From the NCBI GenBank assembly GCA_035651715.1, contig DASRFD010000012.1:54741-118740 (forward strand): a DNA stretch of 64,000 bases, written 5' to 3'. The translations under genes and the position numbers were made by a program. This stretch comes from Nevskia sp035651715 (GTDB lineage Bacteria > Pseudomonadota > Gammaproteobacteria > Nevskiales > Nevskiaceae). A model generated the notes under the pieces. It saw only the letters and a program-made list of their open reading frames with translations, made no database searches and was not told where the DNA came from. Positions 9,138 through 18,978 of this stretch are shown here, piece by piece; position 1 is the stretch's first letter, and the number at the start of each line of letters is the position of its first letter.

Positions 9138-11111
9138 ATGACAGCCAGCACCCCGTCCGCCGAGCGCATGCCGGCCGGCATTCCGTTCATCATCGCCAAC
9201 GAGCTCGCCGAGCGCTTCTGCTACTACGGCATCAACTCGATCCTGACCGTGTACATGGTGCACTCCCTGCACTTCGGTGAAGCGCAGGCCACCATCTGGC
9301 AATCACTCTTCAAGTTCGGTGCGTATTTCTTCCCGTTCTTTGCCGCGATCCTGGCGGACGTGTTCTGGGGCAAGTTCAAGACCATCATGTTCCTGGCGCT
9401 GTTCTACTGCGCCGGGTGCGCCGTGGTCGCAATGGTCAACGGGCCTTCTGCGCTGGGATTCGGCTTGTTCCTGACCGCTTTCGGCACCGGCATCAAATCT
9501 TGCGTCTCGACCAATGTCGGTGACCAGTTCACCACCAAGAACCAGCACCTGATCCCGAAGGCCTTCAGCTATTTCTACTTCTCGATCAATCTGGGCTCCT
9601 CGGTATCGATCTTCATGTGTCCGATCTGGCTCGACACCTACGGACCCAAGGTCGCCTTCGGCATCCCGGCCGTTATGATGATGCTTGCCACCCTGGTGTT
9701 CTGGGCAGGACGCAGCCGTTTCACGGTCATCGCGCCGGCCATGAAACAAAACCAGAACCGCGGTGCACTCGCGTTCGCTTTGTGCTTCGCCCCCGTGCTG
9801 GCGATAACCGGCTTCGTCTTTTATGCCGCCGGCAAGTACGGTCCGCTCGCCGCTGTTGTGACCCTGCTTACGCAAATGGCGCTGGTGATCTGGCTGAGTC
9901 TGAACACCGGCTTGCGCAAGGTTCTGCCCGCCGAGCTGATTGCGTGGCTGGAGCAGTCCTTTACCGGCGAAAGCCTCAAGCTGGTGCTGCGCCTCGGGTT
10001 CATCTACTACATCTTTGTCGCGATCTTCTGGTCGCTGTGGGAGCAGTCCAACGGCCAGACCTGGACTTTGCAGGCCACGTCCAGCCTATTGGACAAGCAC
10101 ATCTTCAGCTTCCTCGCTGGGACGCCGGTACTGCTTCTGCAGGTGGTTTACACCGCACTGGTGCTGGGCCTGGCTTATGGCCTATACAGCTTCATCCGCG
10201 AGATTTTGCCAATCCCGGCCCTGACCATCGGCTTGTGCGTCATTGTGGCCGCCGCCGCGCTCTATTTCGGCCTCCCGGCAATGCCGTCGCTACCGGCCTT
10301 TGAAATTCTTCCGGCGCAGATGACCGTGGTCAACGGCCTGTTCATTTTGCCGATGATCCCGATCTTCACGCTGGGCGTGATCCCGATGTGGCAGCGCTTC
10401 TTCAAGGTTACGGCTCTGCGCAAGATCTGCGTCGGCCTGTTCGTGATCGGAGCCTCGTTCGCGATCATTGCCTGGATCGAAGATCGCATCATGCATGGCC
10501 ATGTTGTCAGCGCCTGGTGGCAGGTCCTGGCCTACGGCGTGCTCAGCGCTTCCGAAGTGTTGATCTCGATCACCGCGCTGGAGTTCGCCTACAGCCAGGC
10601 GCCGCTGAAGATGAAGAGCTTCATGATGGCGGCGATGTACCTGTTCTCGGTCAGCGTCGGCCAGGCCATCACCATCCAGGTCAACACCAGCATGATCAAG
10701 CCGCTGGAGAGCAGCGGAGTACAGGCTGGCGCAGAGACCTGGGTTTCGTTGAGCGAGGTTTCGAGCTTCCAGGTGGGCCAGAAAATCGACCTGGCCAATA
10801 CCGGCTTGCAGACGATCGGTGAGGATGGCAAACCCACAGACCTTGCCGGCACCTTCCTGGTGCAACAGATAGACGAGGCAGGCAAGCGAGTCCAGCTGAT
10901 GGATGTGGTGCACCGCCAGCCGGTGGCCAGCACCGGCGAGTTCAAGGCAGCTACCGCCCAGGTTTCGACCTATCGGCTGGTCGGCCCGATGTACTTCTGG
11001 TTCTTCGCCCTGATGGCCGGCGGCGCCGGCGTGATCTTCATTTTCGTCAGCGGCCTGTATCGTGAGAAAATCCACGTCCGTGAGGATGACGCGGCCGCCG
11101 AGGCGGCCTAG
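9138..11111 (+). CDS. POT family proton-dependent oligopeptide transporter
   Basis: 657 residues with at least twelve membrane segments. The N-terminal ExxER motif (ELAER, residues 22-26) and the PTR2 signature FYFSINLGS near residue 150 identify the proton-coupled oligopeptide transporter family. It is longer than the usual 480-520 residues. The extra length is an extracytoplasmic or loop insertion near residues 520-610 (GVQAGAETWVSLSEV onward) between late helices, as in the Xanthomonas-type members. No clear ribosome site precedes the ATG. ttcA follows after 9 bases. Confidence 0.92.
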   Translation: MTASTPSAERMPAGIPFIIANELAERFCYYGINSILTVYMVHSLHFGEAQATIWQSLFKFGAYFFPFFAAILADVFWGKFKTIMFLALFYCAGCAVVAMVNGPSALGFGLFLTAFGTGIKSCVSTNVGDQFTTKNQHLIPKAFSYFYFSINLGSSVSIFMCPIWLDTYGPKVAFGIPAVMMMLATLVFWAGRSRFTVIAPAMKQNQNRGALAFALCFAPVLAITGFVFYAAGKYGPLAAVVTLLTQMALVIWLSLNTGLRKVLPAELIAWLEQSFTGESLKLVLRLGFIYYIFVAIFWSLWEQSNGQTWTLQATSSLLDKHIFSFLAGTPVLLLQVVYTALVLGLAYGLYSFIREILPIPALTIGLCVIVAAAALYFGLPAMPSLPAFEILPAQMTVVNGLFILPMIPIFTLGVIPMWQRFFKVTALRKICVGLFVIGASFAIIAWIEDRIMHGHVVSAWWQVLAYGVLSASEVLISITALEFAYSQAPLKMKSFMMAAMYLFSVSVGQAITIQVNTSMIKPLESSGVQAGAETWVSLSEVSSFQVGQKIDLANTGLQTIGEDGKPTDLAGTFLVQQIDEAGKRVQLMDVVHRQPVASTGEFKAATAQVSTYRLVGPMYFWFFALMAGGAGVIFIFVSGLYREKIHVREDDAAAEAA

Positions 11112-11120
11112 GACGCAGAC

Positions 11121-12035
11121 GTGGCCGAGGCGGTGAAGGAAGTGGCGCTGCAGTTCGTCGAGCCGGCCGTTGCGGCGGCGGCCCCGCGCGCGCCGCACGC
11201 GGCCAGGGACCGCGGCGAGGCCAACAAGCTGGTGAAGCGCCTGCGCCGCCAGGTCGGCCAGGCGATCCAGGACTACGCCATGATCCGCGAGGGCGACAAG
11301 GTCATGGTCTGCCTGTCCGGCGGCAAGGACTCCTACACCATGCTCGACATCCTGCTGCTGCTGCAGGAAGCGGCGCCGGTGCGGTTCGAGCTGGTGGCGG
11401 TGAACCTGGACCAGAAGCAGCCGGACTTCCCGGAAACCGTGCTGCCGGACTACCTCAAGTCGCGCGGCGTGCCGTACCACATCCTCGAGCAGGACACCTA
11501 CTCGGTGGTGAAGCGCGTGGTGCCGGAGGGCAAGACCATGTGCAGCCTGTGCTCGCGGCTGCGCCGCGGCGCGCTGTACACCTACGCGGCCGAGAACGGC
11601 TTCACCAAGATCGCGCTCGGCCACCACCGCGACGACATCGTCGCCACCTTCTTCCTCAACATGTTCTTCGGCTCCAAGCTCAAGGCGATGCCGCCCAAGC
11701 TGCGGAGCGACGATGGCCGCAACGTGGTGATCCGCCCGCTGGCGTACTGCCGCGAGTCGGACATCAGCGCCTACGCGCAGCTGCGCCAGTTCCCGATCAT
11801 CCCCTGCAACCTGTGCGGTTCGCAGGAGCAGCTGCAGCGCAAGCAGGTGCGGCGCATGCTGGACGAGTGGGAGAAGCACAACCCCGGCCGCATCGAGAAC
11901 ATCTTCGGCGCCCTGCAGAACGTGGCGCCTTCGCAGCTGGCCGACCCGGCGCTGTTCGACTTCGCCGGGCTCGACGGCGGCGGCGAGTCCGCCGGCTGGC
12001 TGATGGCGGAAAAGCCCGGCGCCGACAGGCCCTAG
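11121..12035 (+). CDS. ttcA: tRNA 2-thiocytidine(32) synthetase TtcA
   Basis: 304 residues from a GTG start. The PP-loop SGGKDS is at residues 66-71, the first Cys pair of the iron-sulfur site is C141-x-x-C144 (TMCSLCSRLRRG), and a further Cys lies in IIPCNLCGSQEQLQRK. It adenylates C32 of certain tRNAs and inserts sulfur. The first 30 residues are Ala-rich and poorly conserved, so the true start could be slightly downstream. It ends convergently with the permease gene, overlapping by 4 bases. Confidence 0.95.
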   Translation: MAEAVKEVALQFVEPAVAAAAPRAPHAARDRGEANKLVKRLRRQVGQAIQDYAMIREGDKVMVCLSGGKDSYTMLDILLLLQEAAPVRFELVAVNLDQKQPDFPETVLPDYLKSRGVPYHILEQDTYSVVKRVVPEGKTMCSLCSRLRRGALYTYAAENGFTKIALGHHRDDIVATFFLNMFFGSKLKAMPPKLRSDDGRNVVIRPLAYCRESDISAYAQLRQFPIIPCNLCGSQEQLQRKQVRRMLDEWEKHNPGRIENIFGALQNVAPSQLADPALFDFAGLDGGGESAGWLMAEKPGADRP

Positions 12036-13596
12036 TACCGCAGCAGGTCTCCCTCGTTGCGCCTGAGCCAGGCGTAGCCCGCGCCGCCCAGCGCCAGGGG
12101 CAGCGCCGCCAGCGCCGCCAGCGGATAGCCGCCGGCCAGCCCCCAGGCGCAGCCGGCCCAGCCGAACTGCATCGCCATGGTGGCGAGGATACGGCCCAGC
12201 GGCGCATTGCCACGGCGGTAGCGGCGGCGGATATCCTTGCGCGAGCCCGGGGTGGGCAGCCACAGGTGGAACAGGCCGACGCTGAGGCTGCCGCCGGCGA
12301 TGCAGGCCGCCATTGCCAGGAACAGCAGCGGCCGCGGCCACGCCGCCCACAACGAGACGGCGAAAGTCAGCAGCCACAGCGGCAGCAGGATCACCACCAG
12401 CTTCATGCGCCGCAGCTCGCCGCGCCGGCGCGGCGCGCAGGCCAGCAGCTCCGGCATGTCCTCGGCGCACACCGCCAGCCAGACCATGGTGTCGGCCAGC
12501 ACGCAGGCGATCAGCGCCGCCAGGGCGGCGGCCGCGCCCTGCTGCGCCGCGCCGGACCAGCTCTGCACCGGGCGCAGCAGCAGGATGAAGCCCGGGATGA
12601 AGCCGATCACGGTCTGCACCAGCAGCATCAGCAGCTGCGGGTCGCGGACGATCAGGCGCCACTCCTTGACGAACATCAGCCGCCACAGCCCCTGTTCGAA
12701 GCCCTGGCGCTGCGGCGCGGCCTCGCGCCGCGCCGCCACGCGGCCGCCCACGCCCGCCGCGCGCTCCAGCGCGTAGGCGAAGCCGCGCGGCAGCGAGCCC
12801 GCCACCAGCACGAATGCCGCGGCCGCCGCGAGCAGGCAGAGCGCCAGGGCCGCCGGCTCGCCGCGGGCCGCGCGCGCCGGCAGCCACAGCCAGCTGTCCG
12901 GCCCGGCCGACGCCGCGCCTTGCGACCAGTGCAGCAGCAGGCTGCCGGTGGTGTGGCGGGAGCCGCGCAGCAAATTCGGCAGCTGGATGCCGAGCAGCAC
13001 CGAGGCGCCGAGCACGGCGCTCAGCGCCAGCGCCACGATGCGCGCCCGCGCCGGGCCGATGGCGCGCACCAGCAGCACCGCCAGGCCCAGCCCCAGCGCC
13101 GCCGCCGCCAGGCCGATCGCCGCCACCGCCGGGTAGAGGCCCAGCCAGCGCGGCGCCCCCAGCAGCGCGGCGGCGTTGGCCACCGGCAGCAGCATCGTCG
13201 CCGGCACCGCCGCCGCCTGCACGGCCACGCCCAGCCCGCGCGCGGTGAAGATGCGGCGCACCGGGGCCGGCGTGGAGCAGAGCAGGTCGAGGTCGCCGCG
13301 CACGAACAGCAGGTCGATGGCGATGGCCAGGGCCGCGCCGGTGGCGGTGAGCAGGGCCACCGCCAGCACCAGGCTCAGCAGCGGCAGCTGCAGCGGCGCC
13401 AGCTGCGGCAGGCCGCGCGCCGCCAGGGCGATGCCGAAGCCGTAGAGGTGCAGCAGCCCGAGCAGGCCGAACAGGTTGAGCGCCAGGCGCCGCCGCCCCA
13501 GGCGCCTGCCGCCGCGCTCGAAGCGGGCGGCGTAACCGCGCCAGGCCAGCAGCAGCTCCCAGCGCAGCAGCCACCACAGCCCTCCCGGGCGCAGCA

Positions 13597-13597
<1 letters not shown>
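12032..13597 (-). CDS. ABC-2 type permease-like membrane protein
   Basis: 521 residues beginning MLRPGGLWWLLRWELLLAW. It is strongly hydrophobic with about a dozen possible membrane helices and Arg-rich cytoplasmic loops. Its ATG overlaps the stop of the ATPase gene (TGATG), so the two are translationally coupled and form one exporter. No substrate can be inferred. Reading frames that extend further upstream lie inside the ATPase gene and are not used. Very high GC with strong third-position bias. Confidence 0.8.
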
Positions 13598-14370
<773 letters not shown>

Positions 14371-14446
14371 AGCTTTACCGCCTGTGCGGCGCCGCCGCCG
14401 GTCCGTCCGGCCGCGGCGAACTATAGAATGACGCTCCCGAAAAGGC

Positions 14447-14719
14447 CCCAGGGAGCCTCTGATCAAACCCATGCCCTACCGTTGCCCCCCATTTTGCGTC
14501 AGGCAAGGCGCGAGCGACGACGTGTACTCGAAGCACATGAGGAGCGAGCAACGCAGCTTGGCGCAAAATGGGAGGCAACCCTCCGGGCGGCTCGCCCTTT
14601 CGCGCAGGGCGGCGTTGCTCGTCGCTCGTGTACTTCGAGTACTCCACGCTCCTCGCGCGTTGCCCTGCGCGAAAGGGCAAGCCGCGGCAGGGCATGGGGT
14701 TGATCAGAGGCTCCCTGGG
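14447..14719. repeat. 273-bp palindromic element with 31-bp inverted ends
   Basis: The left end, CCCAGGGAGCCTCTGATCAA plus the following 11 bases, is repeated inverted at 14689-14719 with one mismatch. Inside, both arms continue to pair: each contains CGAGCGACGA, GTACTCGAAG(C/T)ACA and a GCGCAA/TGCGC block in mirrored order, so the whole unit is an imperfect palindrome. It fills the divergent promoter region between the ABC ATPase gene and the TraB-family gene and ends 9 bases before the latter's ATG. It could be a MITE-like insertion or a REP-type element. It has no transposase and no evident target duplication. Confidence 0.8.
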
Positions 14720-14728
14720 AGATTGCAG

Positions 14729-15673
14729 ATGAGTCGCGGCGGTATGCAGCGCCTGCTGCTGGTACTTTTTACGGCATTCGCGGTCGGCCACGCCAGCGCC
14801 GATGCCGACGCCCCCTTCCTGTGGCAGGTGCACGGCCCCAAGGCCACCCACTACCTCCTCGGCTCGGTGCACCTGCTGCCCAGCGAGGCCGAGGACCTGC
14901 CGGTGGGCATCGAGGATGCCTACGACGCCGCCGAGGGCGTGGTGTTCGAGACCGACATCGCCGCCATCGAGCAGCCGCAGGTGCAGGTGGCCATGCTCGC
15001 CGCCGCGCGCTCGCAGCAGGGCCTCAAGGCCGAAATCGGCGAGCGCATGTACGCCCAGCTCGGCCGCCACGCCGCGCGCATCGGCATGCCGGTCAGCGCC
15101 TGCGACCCGTTCCGCGCCTGGTTCTGCGCCATGACCCTGGAGGTGTTCAGCTTCCGCAAGGCCGGCTTCAGCGGCGAGAACGGCATCGACAAGCAGGTTT
15201 ACCGCTGGGCCCGCGAGGACGGCAAGAGCCTGCGCTGGTTCGAGCAGCCGGCCGCGCACATCGGCCTGTTCACCGGCATGAGCGAGGCCCTGTCGCGCGA
15301 CTTCCTCGCCTCCTCGCTGGACGACCGCCTCGGCGGCAGCAGCGACGACCCGGCCGAGCTGCTGCGCGCCTGGAAGGACAACGACGTCGAGGCGATCGAG
15401 AAACTCGACCGGCAGCTCAAGTCCGCCTATCCGGCGGTCTACGATCACCTGCTGGCCGCGCGCAACCGCAACTGGATGCCGACCCTCAAGCGCCTGCTCG
15501 ACGGCGGCGAGCCGCAGCTGGTGGTGGTGGGCGCCGCCCACCTGGTCGGGCCGGACGGCCTGATCGCGCAGCTGCGCGCTCGCGGCTACAAGGTGCTGCC
15601 CTACATCTCCAACGATACGCAGCTGGTGACGATGAAGCGGCCGGCGCTGGTGCAGGCGACGCTGCGGCGGTAG
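14729..15673 (+). CDS. TraB/GumN family protein
   Basis: 314 residues with an N-terminal signal-like segment (residues 6-24). The family motifs are GSVHLLP at residues 45-51 and a C-terminal VVVGAAHLVGPDGL near 273. These proteins are thought to be metal-dependent hydrolases or peptidases related to plasmid TraB; the bacterial role is not settled. The ATG at 14729 is chosen because it follows the palindromic element; a second ATG at 14744 is possible. The gene precedes tamA by 111 bases on the same strand. Confidence 0.85.
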   Translation: MSRGGMQRLLLVLFTAFAVGHASADADAPFLWQVHGPKATHYLLGSVHLLPSEAEDLPVGIEDAYDAAEGVVFETDIAAIEQPQVQVAMLAAARSQQGLKAEIGERMYAQLGRHAARIGMPVSACDPFRAWFCAMTLEVFSFRKAGFSGENGIDKQVYRWAREDGKSLRWFEQPAAHIGLFTGMSEALSRDFLASSLDDRLGGSSDDPAELLRAWKDNDVEAIEKLDRQLKSAYPAVYDHLLAARNRNWMPTLKRLLDGGEPQLVVVGAAHLVGPDGLIAQLRARGYKVLPYISNDTQLVTMKRPALVQATLRR

Positions 15674-15784
15674 GCCGCCGCTGTAGGTCGCGCCTGCAGG
15701 GCGCAAGCGGCCGGGCGAAGGCCGGCCCGCGGGCGCCGCCATACATCCACGGGCGGCCGCCTGCCTCACGTATTATTTGGGGGC

Positions 15785-17545
15785 ATGCTCCCCCGTCCGC
15801 TCCTGTTCTGCGTCCTGCTCTGCGCCAGCGCCCCGGCCCTGGCCGGCATCGACGTGCGCATCCGCGGCCTGGGCTCGGACGAGGAGGACAACGCCTACGC
15901 CCAGATCCGCCTGCTCGACTACGCCAAGTCGGTCGACGCCAGCAAGGAGCCGGACAAGCTGCAGTACGACCCGGCCGAGGTGCAGCGCCTGTTCAAGGAG
16001 GGCGAGGACGAGATCCGCAAGGCGCTGCAGCCGTTCGGCTGGTACAACCCGGTCATCACCTCCAGGCTGGAAGGCGAGGCGCCGGACTGGACCGCGACCT
16101 ACGACGTCGTCGCCGGCCCCGAAACCGACATCACCCGGATCGACATCCAGATCCTCGGCGAGGGCAAGGACTACGCGCCGCTGCAGAAGATCGTCGCCAG
16201 GCCGCGCCTGAAGACCGGCCAGCGCCTGCGGCACCCGGACTACGAGGCGCTGAAGGACCGGCTGATGCAGGCCGCCAGCAGCGGCGGCTACCTCGACGCG
16301 CAGTTCACCCGGCGCGAGCTGCGGGTGGACGTGGAGAACAACACCGCCGAGGTGCTGCTGACCCTGGATACCGGTTCGCGCTGGTACTTCGGCGAGGTCA
16401 CGATCCAGCAGGACGGGCGGCTCAAGGACTCGCTGCTGCGCCGCTACCTGAAGATCGTGCCGGGCGAGCCGTTCGATTCCTCCAAGGTGCTGGCGACGCA
16501 GTTCGCGCTGACCGACCTCGACTACTTCAAGCTGGTGGAGGTAGAGCCGCAGAAAGGCAAGGCCGGGCCGGACCGCCGCATCCCGGTGGTGATCCACACC
16601 GCCTCCAAGCCGCCGCGCGTCTACAAGTTCGGCGCCGGCTACGGCACCGACACCGGGCCCCGCGCCCTCGCCGGGATCGAGTTCCGCCGCCTCAACTCGT
16701 CCGGCCACAAGCTGCGCCTTACCCTGCAGCCGTCGCAGAACATCAGCACCGCTGTGGCCGAGTACCGCATCCCCTGGGGCGCGGTGCCGGGCGACGCGAT
16801 CAGCTTCACCGCCCAGGGCCTGAAGCAGGACTTCCAGGGCGTGCATGAAAACCTCTGGTCGCTGGGCGGCGCCTACAGCCGCCAGGCCGGCGACTGGACC
16901 CGCCGCTGGTACCTGATCTACAGCAACGACCGCTACAACCTGCAGAACGAGCAGGGCCGCAGCAGCAAGCTGCTGACGCCGGGCCTGTCGCTCAGCACCA
17001 CCCAGGTCAACGACCCGATCTTCCCGCGGCGCGGCTGGTTCGCCTACTTCGACGTGCACGGCGGCACCACCGTGGCGCTGTCCGACACCGACTTCATCGA
17101 GGGCCTGGTGCGGCTGCGCGGCGTCTACCCGGTGGCGCGCGGCGTGCGCCTGCTCGGCCGGGTCGAGGAAGGCGCGGTGTTCGTCTCCGGCTTCGATCAC
17201 CTGCCGCCGTCGCAGCGCTTCTTCGCCGGCGGCGACGAGAGCGTGCGCGGCTACAGCTATCACTCGCTGGCGCCGCGCGACGCCCAGGGCAACCTGATCG
17301 GCGGCAAGTACCTCACCACCGGCAGCCTGGAGCTGGACTGGGACGTGTACAAGAGCTACGGCCTGGCGGTGTTCGGCGACGCCGGCGGCGCCGACGACAC
17401 GCCGCAGGTGCGGCTGCACTACGGCGCCGGCATCGGCCTGCGCTACCGCCTGCCGTTCGGCGCGGTGGCGATCGACCTGGCGCATCCCTTCGACAGCGGC
17501 GCGGAAGCGGTGCGCCTGCACCTGGGCGTGCGGGTCGGCCTGTAG
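15785..17545 (+). CDS. tamA: Autotransporter assembly complex outer-membrane protein TamA
   Basis: 586 residues. A signal peptide (residues 1-20, cleavage after ALA) is followed by three POTRA-like domains up to about residue 270 and an Omp85-type barrel with the conserved FFAGGDESVRGYSY loop. It ends in an alternating beta strand, LHLGVRVGL. With TamB it forms the translocation and assembly module for outer-membrane proteins and phospholipid transport. Normally tamB follows directly. Here an island starts at codon 587: the T of the TAG stop is in the flanking repeat and the AG comes from the island. The protein is unchanged by the insertion. Confidence 0.95.
   Translation: MLPRPLLFCVLLCASAPALAGIDVRIRGLGSDEEDNAYAQIRLLDYAKSVDASKEPDKLQYDPAEVQRLFKEGEDEIRKALQPFGWYNPVITSRLEGEAPDWTATYDVVAGPETDITRIDIQILGEGKDYAPLQKIVARPRLKTGQRLRHPDYEALKDRLMQAASSGGYLDAQFTRRELRVDVENNTAEVLLTLDTGSRWYFGEVTIQQDGRLKDSLLRRYLKIVPGEPFDSSKVLATQFALTDLDYFKLVEVEPQKGKAGPDRRIPVVIHTASKPPRVYKFGAGYGTDTGPRALAGIEFRRLNSSGHKLRLTLQPSQNISTAVAEYRIPWGAVPGDAISFTAQGLKQDFQGVHENLWSLGGAYSRQAGDWTRRWYLIYSNDRYNLQNEQGRSSKLLTPGLSLSTTQVNDPIFPRRGWFAYFDVHGGTTVALSDTDFIEGLVRLRGVYPVARGVRLLGRVEEGAVFVSGFDHLPPSQRFFAGGDESVRGYSYHSLAPRDAQGNLIGGKYLTTGSLELDWDVYKSYGLAVFGDAGGADDTPQVRLHYGAGIGLRYRLPFGAVAIDLAHPFDSGAEAVRLHLGVRVGL
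17539..17543. other. Left island boundary repeat CCTGT (attL-like)
   Basis: CCTGT at the last codons of tamA is repeated at 45479-45483 just before tamB. Joining the outer flanks at this repeat gives CTG TGA TGC, which is a tamA stop overlapping the tamB ATG. That reconstruction supports these five bases as the crossover core or target duplication. Confidence 0.7.
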
Positions 17546-17676
17546 GTAATACGTTCATTAAAAGCGCAATAAGTTACACATTTCTCGTTTATCTATAACT
17601 GGTTAGCTGCTTTTGACAAAGTTCGATGGCATTGAGGAGACTCCACCTATTGAATAGTTTTTAAGGAAGTAAATAA

Positions 17677-18978
17677 GTGGTCGTTCTAACCCAGCGGGTC
17701 GAGATGCTGGTCAGGAAATGCGGGGAGAGGCTTCCGTTGTTGGTGGATTGGGAGACAGGGCTCCCTGACTACGATGCAACGGCCTTCGTGCTGCAGCAGG
17801 TCAGAGGAAGAGGCCTGGCCGCCAACACGATAGAGCAAGTGCTGAGAGCGATCGCCAGGTTCAACAGATATCTGAAGATCAGTGGGGTAGACCTCGAAGA
17901 GCGGTTCCGGGAAGGCAGGGTCTTCTCCTCTGGTGAGATCGAGGGACTGGCCAGGACTTGTCAGCTCAAGGAAGAGGCGCTTTCGGCATGTGAGCGCAGC
18001 GCGCGGGTGGAACGAGCGGACGGCAAGCAGGTGACCTGGACCAGGATCCTTCGTGGCACCGCCCTAGCCGAGGTGTGCGTATCGGCCAACACCACCGCCA
18101 TCCGGCTTGGCTATTCCGCGGCCTTCCTGCGATGGCTGGGAAGGCGCCATATCGATGCTCTGGCCTTCGACCATCGGCGGCGGAGTGCACTCCAGGAAGC
18201 CCTGGCGGACGCGGTACAAGCCATAGAGGCAAGGTGTGCCAGCAAATCAAATCATGGACCGGGTAAGGGGCTGCGACCCGACGTGCGGGATCGGCTGCTG
18301 GAAGTGATCCAGCCAGACCACCCCGAAAATCCTTGGCGCACCAAGCACGGTCGCGAGCGCAACCGGCTGATAGTCCTGTGGCTCTACGACTTGGGCCTGC
18401 GCCGCGGTGAACTCGCTGGCCTTCGGATCAGCCGGATGAGCATTTCGATGGCTGAAGTGCACATTGACCGCCGCGCCGATGATCCGACGGACCCGCGCAA
18501 GCAGCAACCCAACGCAAAGACTCTCGAACGACAGCTGGAGCTCAAGGTCGACCTGACGGACCTCACGCGCGACTACGTACTGAACCATCGTAGGAATATC
18601 CGCGGTGCAAGGAAGCATGACTTTCTCTTCGTCTCCAGCGGCACCGGGGCTCCGATCAGCCTCGTCGCAATCAACAAGATCTTCGAGCGGCTGCGCCAAG
18701 TCGTGCCTGGCCTTCCAGAGGACCTGTCGCCGCACAAGCTTCGCCATGACTGGAATGACCGCTACTCGGAGACGGTCGACGCCACGCCGGCAGAAAGACG
18801 AATCCCCGAGTCGCTTGAACAGCAAAGCAGAAACTATGCGATGGGCTGGTCGATGCGCAGCAAAATGAGCGAGCACTACTCGCGCCGGTCACTCCGGAAG
18901 AAGACGAACGAAGTGATTCTTGAGATGCAGCGAGCAGCCGAAGGGAGGAAGCGTGAGAAAACAATACAGGGCGCCTGA
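17677..18978 (+). CDS. Tyrosine recombinase/integrase, first of a trio
   Basis: 433 residues from a GTG with a good ribosome site (AAGGAAG, 7 bases upstream). An N-terminal SAM-like core-binding region (residues 15-75) is followed by the catalytic domain. The active-site Arg lies in YDLGLRRGELAGL near residue 240, the HxxR box is HKLRH near 348, and the nucleophile Tyr is in SEHYSRRS near 402. It catalyses site-specific recombination and is first of three overlapping recombinase genes at the island edge. The 131 bases upstream, from 17546, are AT-rich and should hold the promoter; TTGACA at 17613 is a possible -35. Confidence 0.9.
   Translation: MVVLTQRVEMLVRKCGERLPLLVDWETGLPDYDATAFVLQQVRGRGLAANTIEQVLRAIARFNRYLKISGVDLEERFREGRVFSSGEIEGLARTCQLKEEALSACERSARVERADGKQVTWTRILRGTALAEVCVSANTTAIRLGYSAAFLRWLGRRHIDALAFDHRRRSALQEALADAVQAIEARCASKSNHGPGKGLRPDVRDRLLEVIQPDHPENPWRTKHGRERNRLIVLWLYDLGLRRGELAGLRISRMSISMAEVHIDRRADDPTDPRKQQPNAKTLERQLELKVDLTDLTRDYVLNHRRNIRGARKHDFLFVSSGTGAPISLVAINKIFERLRQVVPGLPEDLSPHKLRHDWNDRYSETVDATPAERRIPESLEQQSRNYAMGWSMRSKMSEHYSRRSLRKKTNEVILEMQRAAEGRKREKTIQGA

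Noticed and set aside
10290..13577. Very long minus-strand open frame across the POT, ttcA and permease genes
   Set aside because: It results from strong third-position GC bias; it overlaps three well-supported genes, and its translation is low-complexity Ala/Gly/Arg-rich.
14371..14472. Longer N terminus of the second ABC ATPase
   Set aside because: Arg-rich, enters the palindromic element and has no conserved content; the ATG at 14370 is better.
17546..17676. A convincing sigma-70 promoter for the recombinase operon
   Set aside because: TTGACA is present at 17613 but no -10 element occurs at proper spacing, so it was not listed as a feature.
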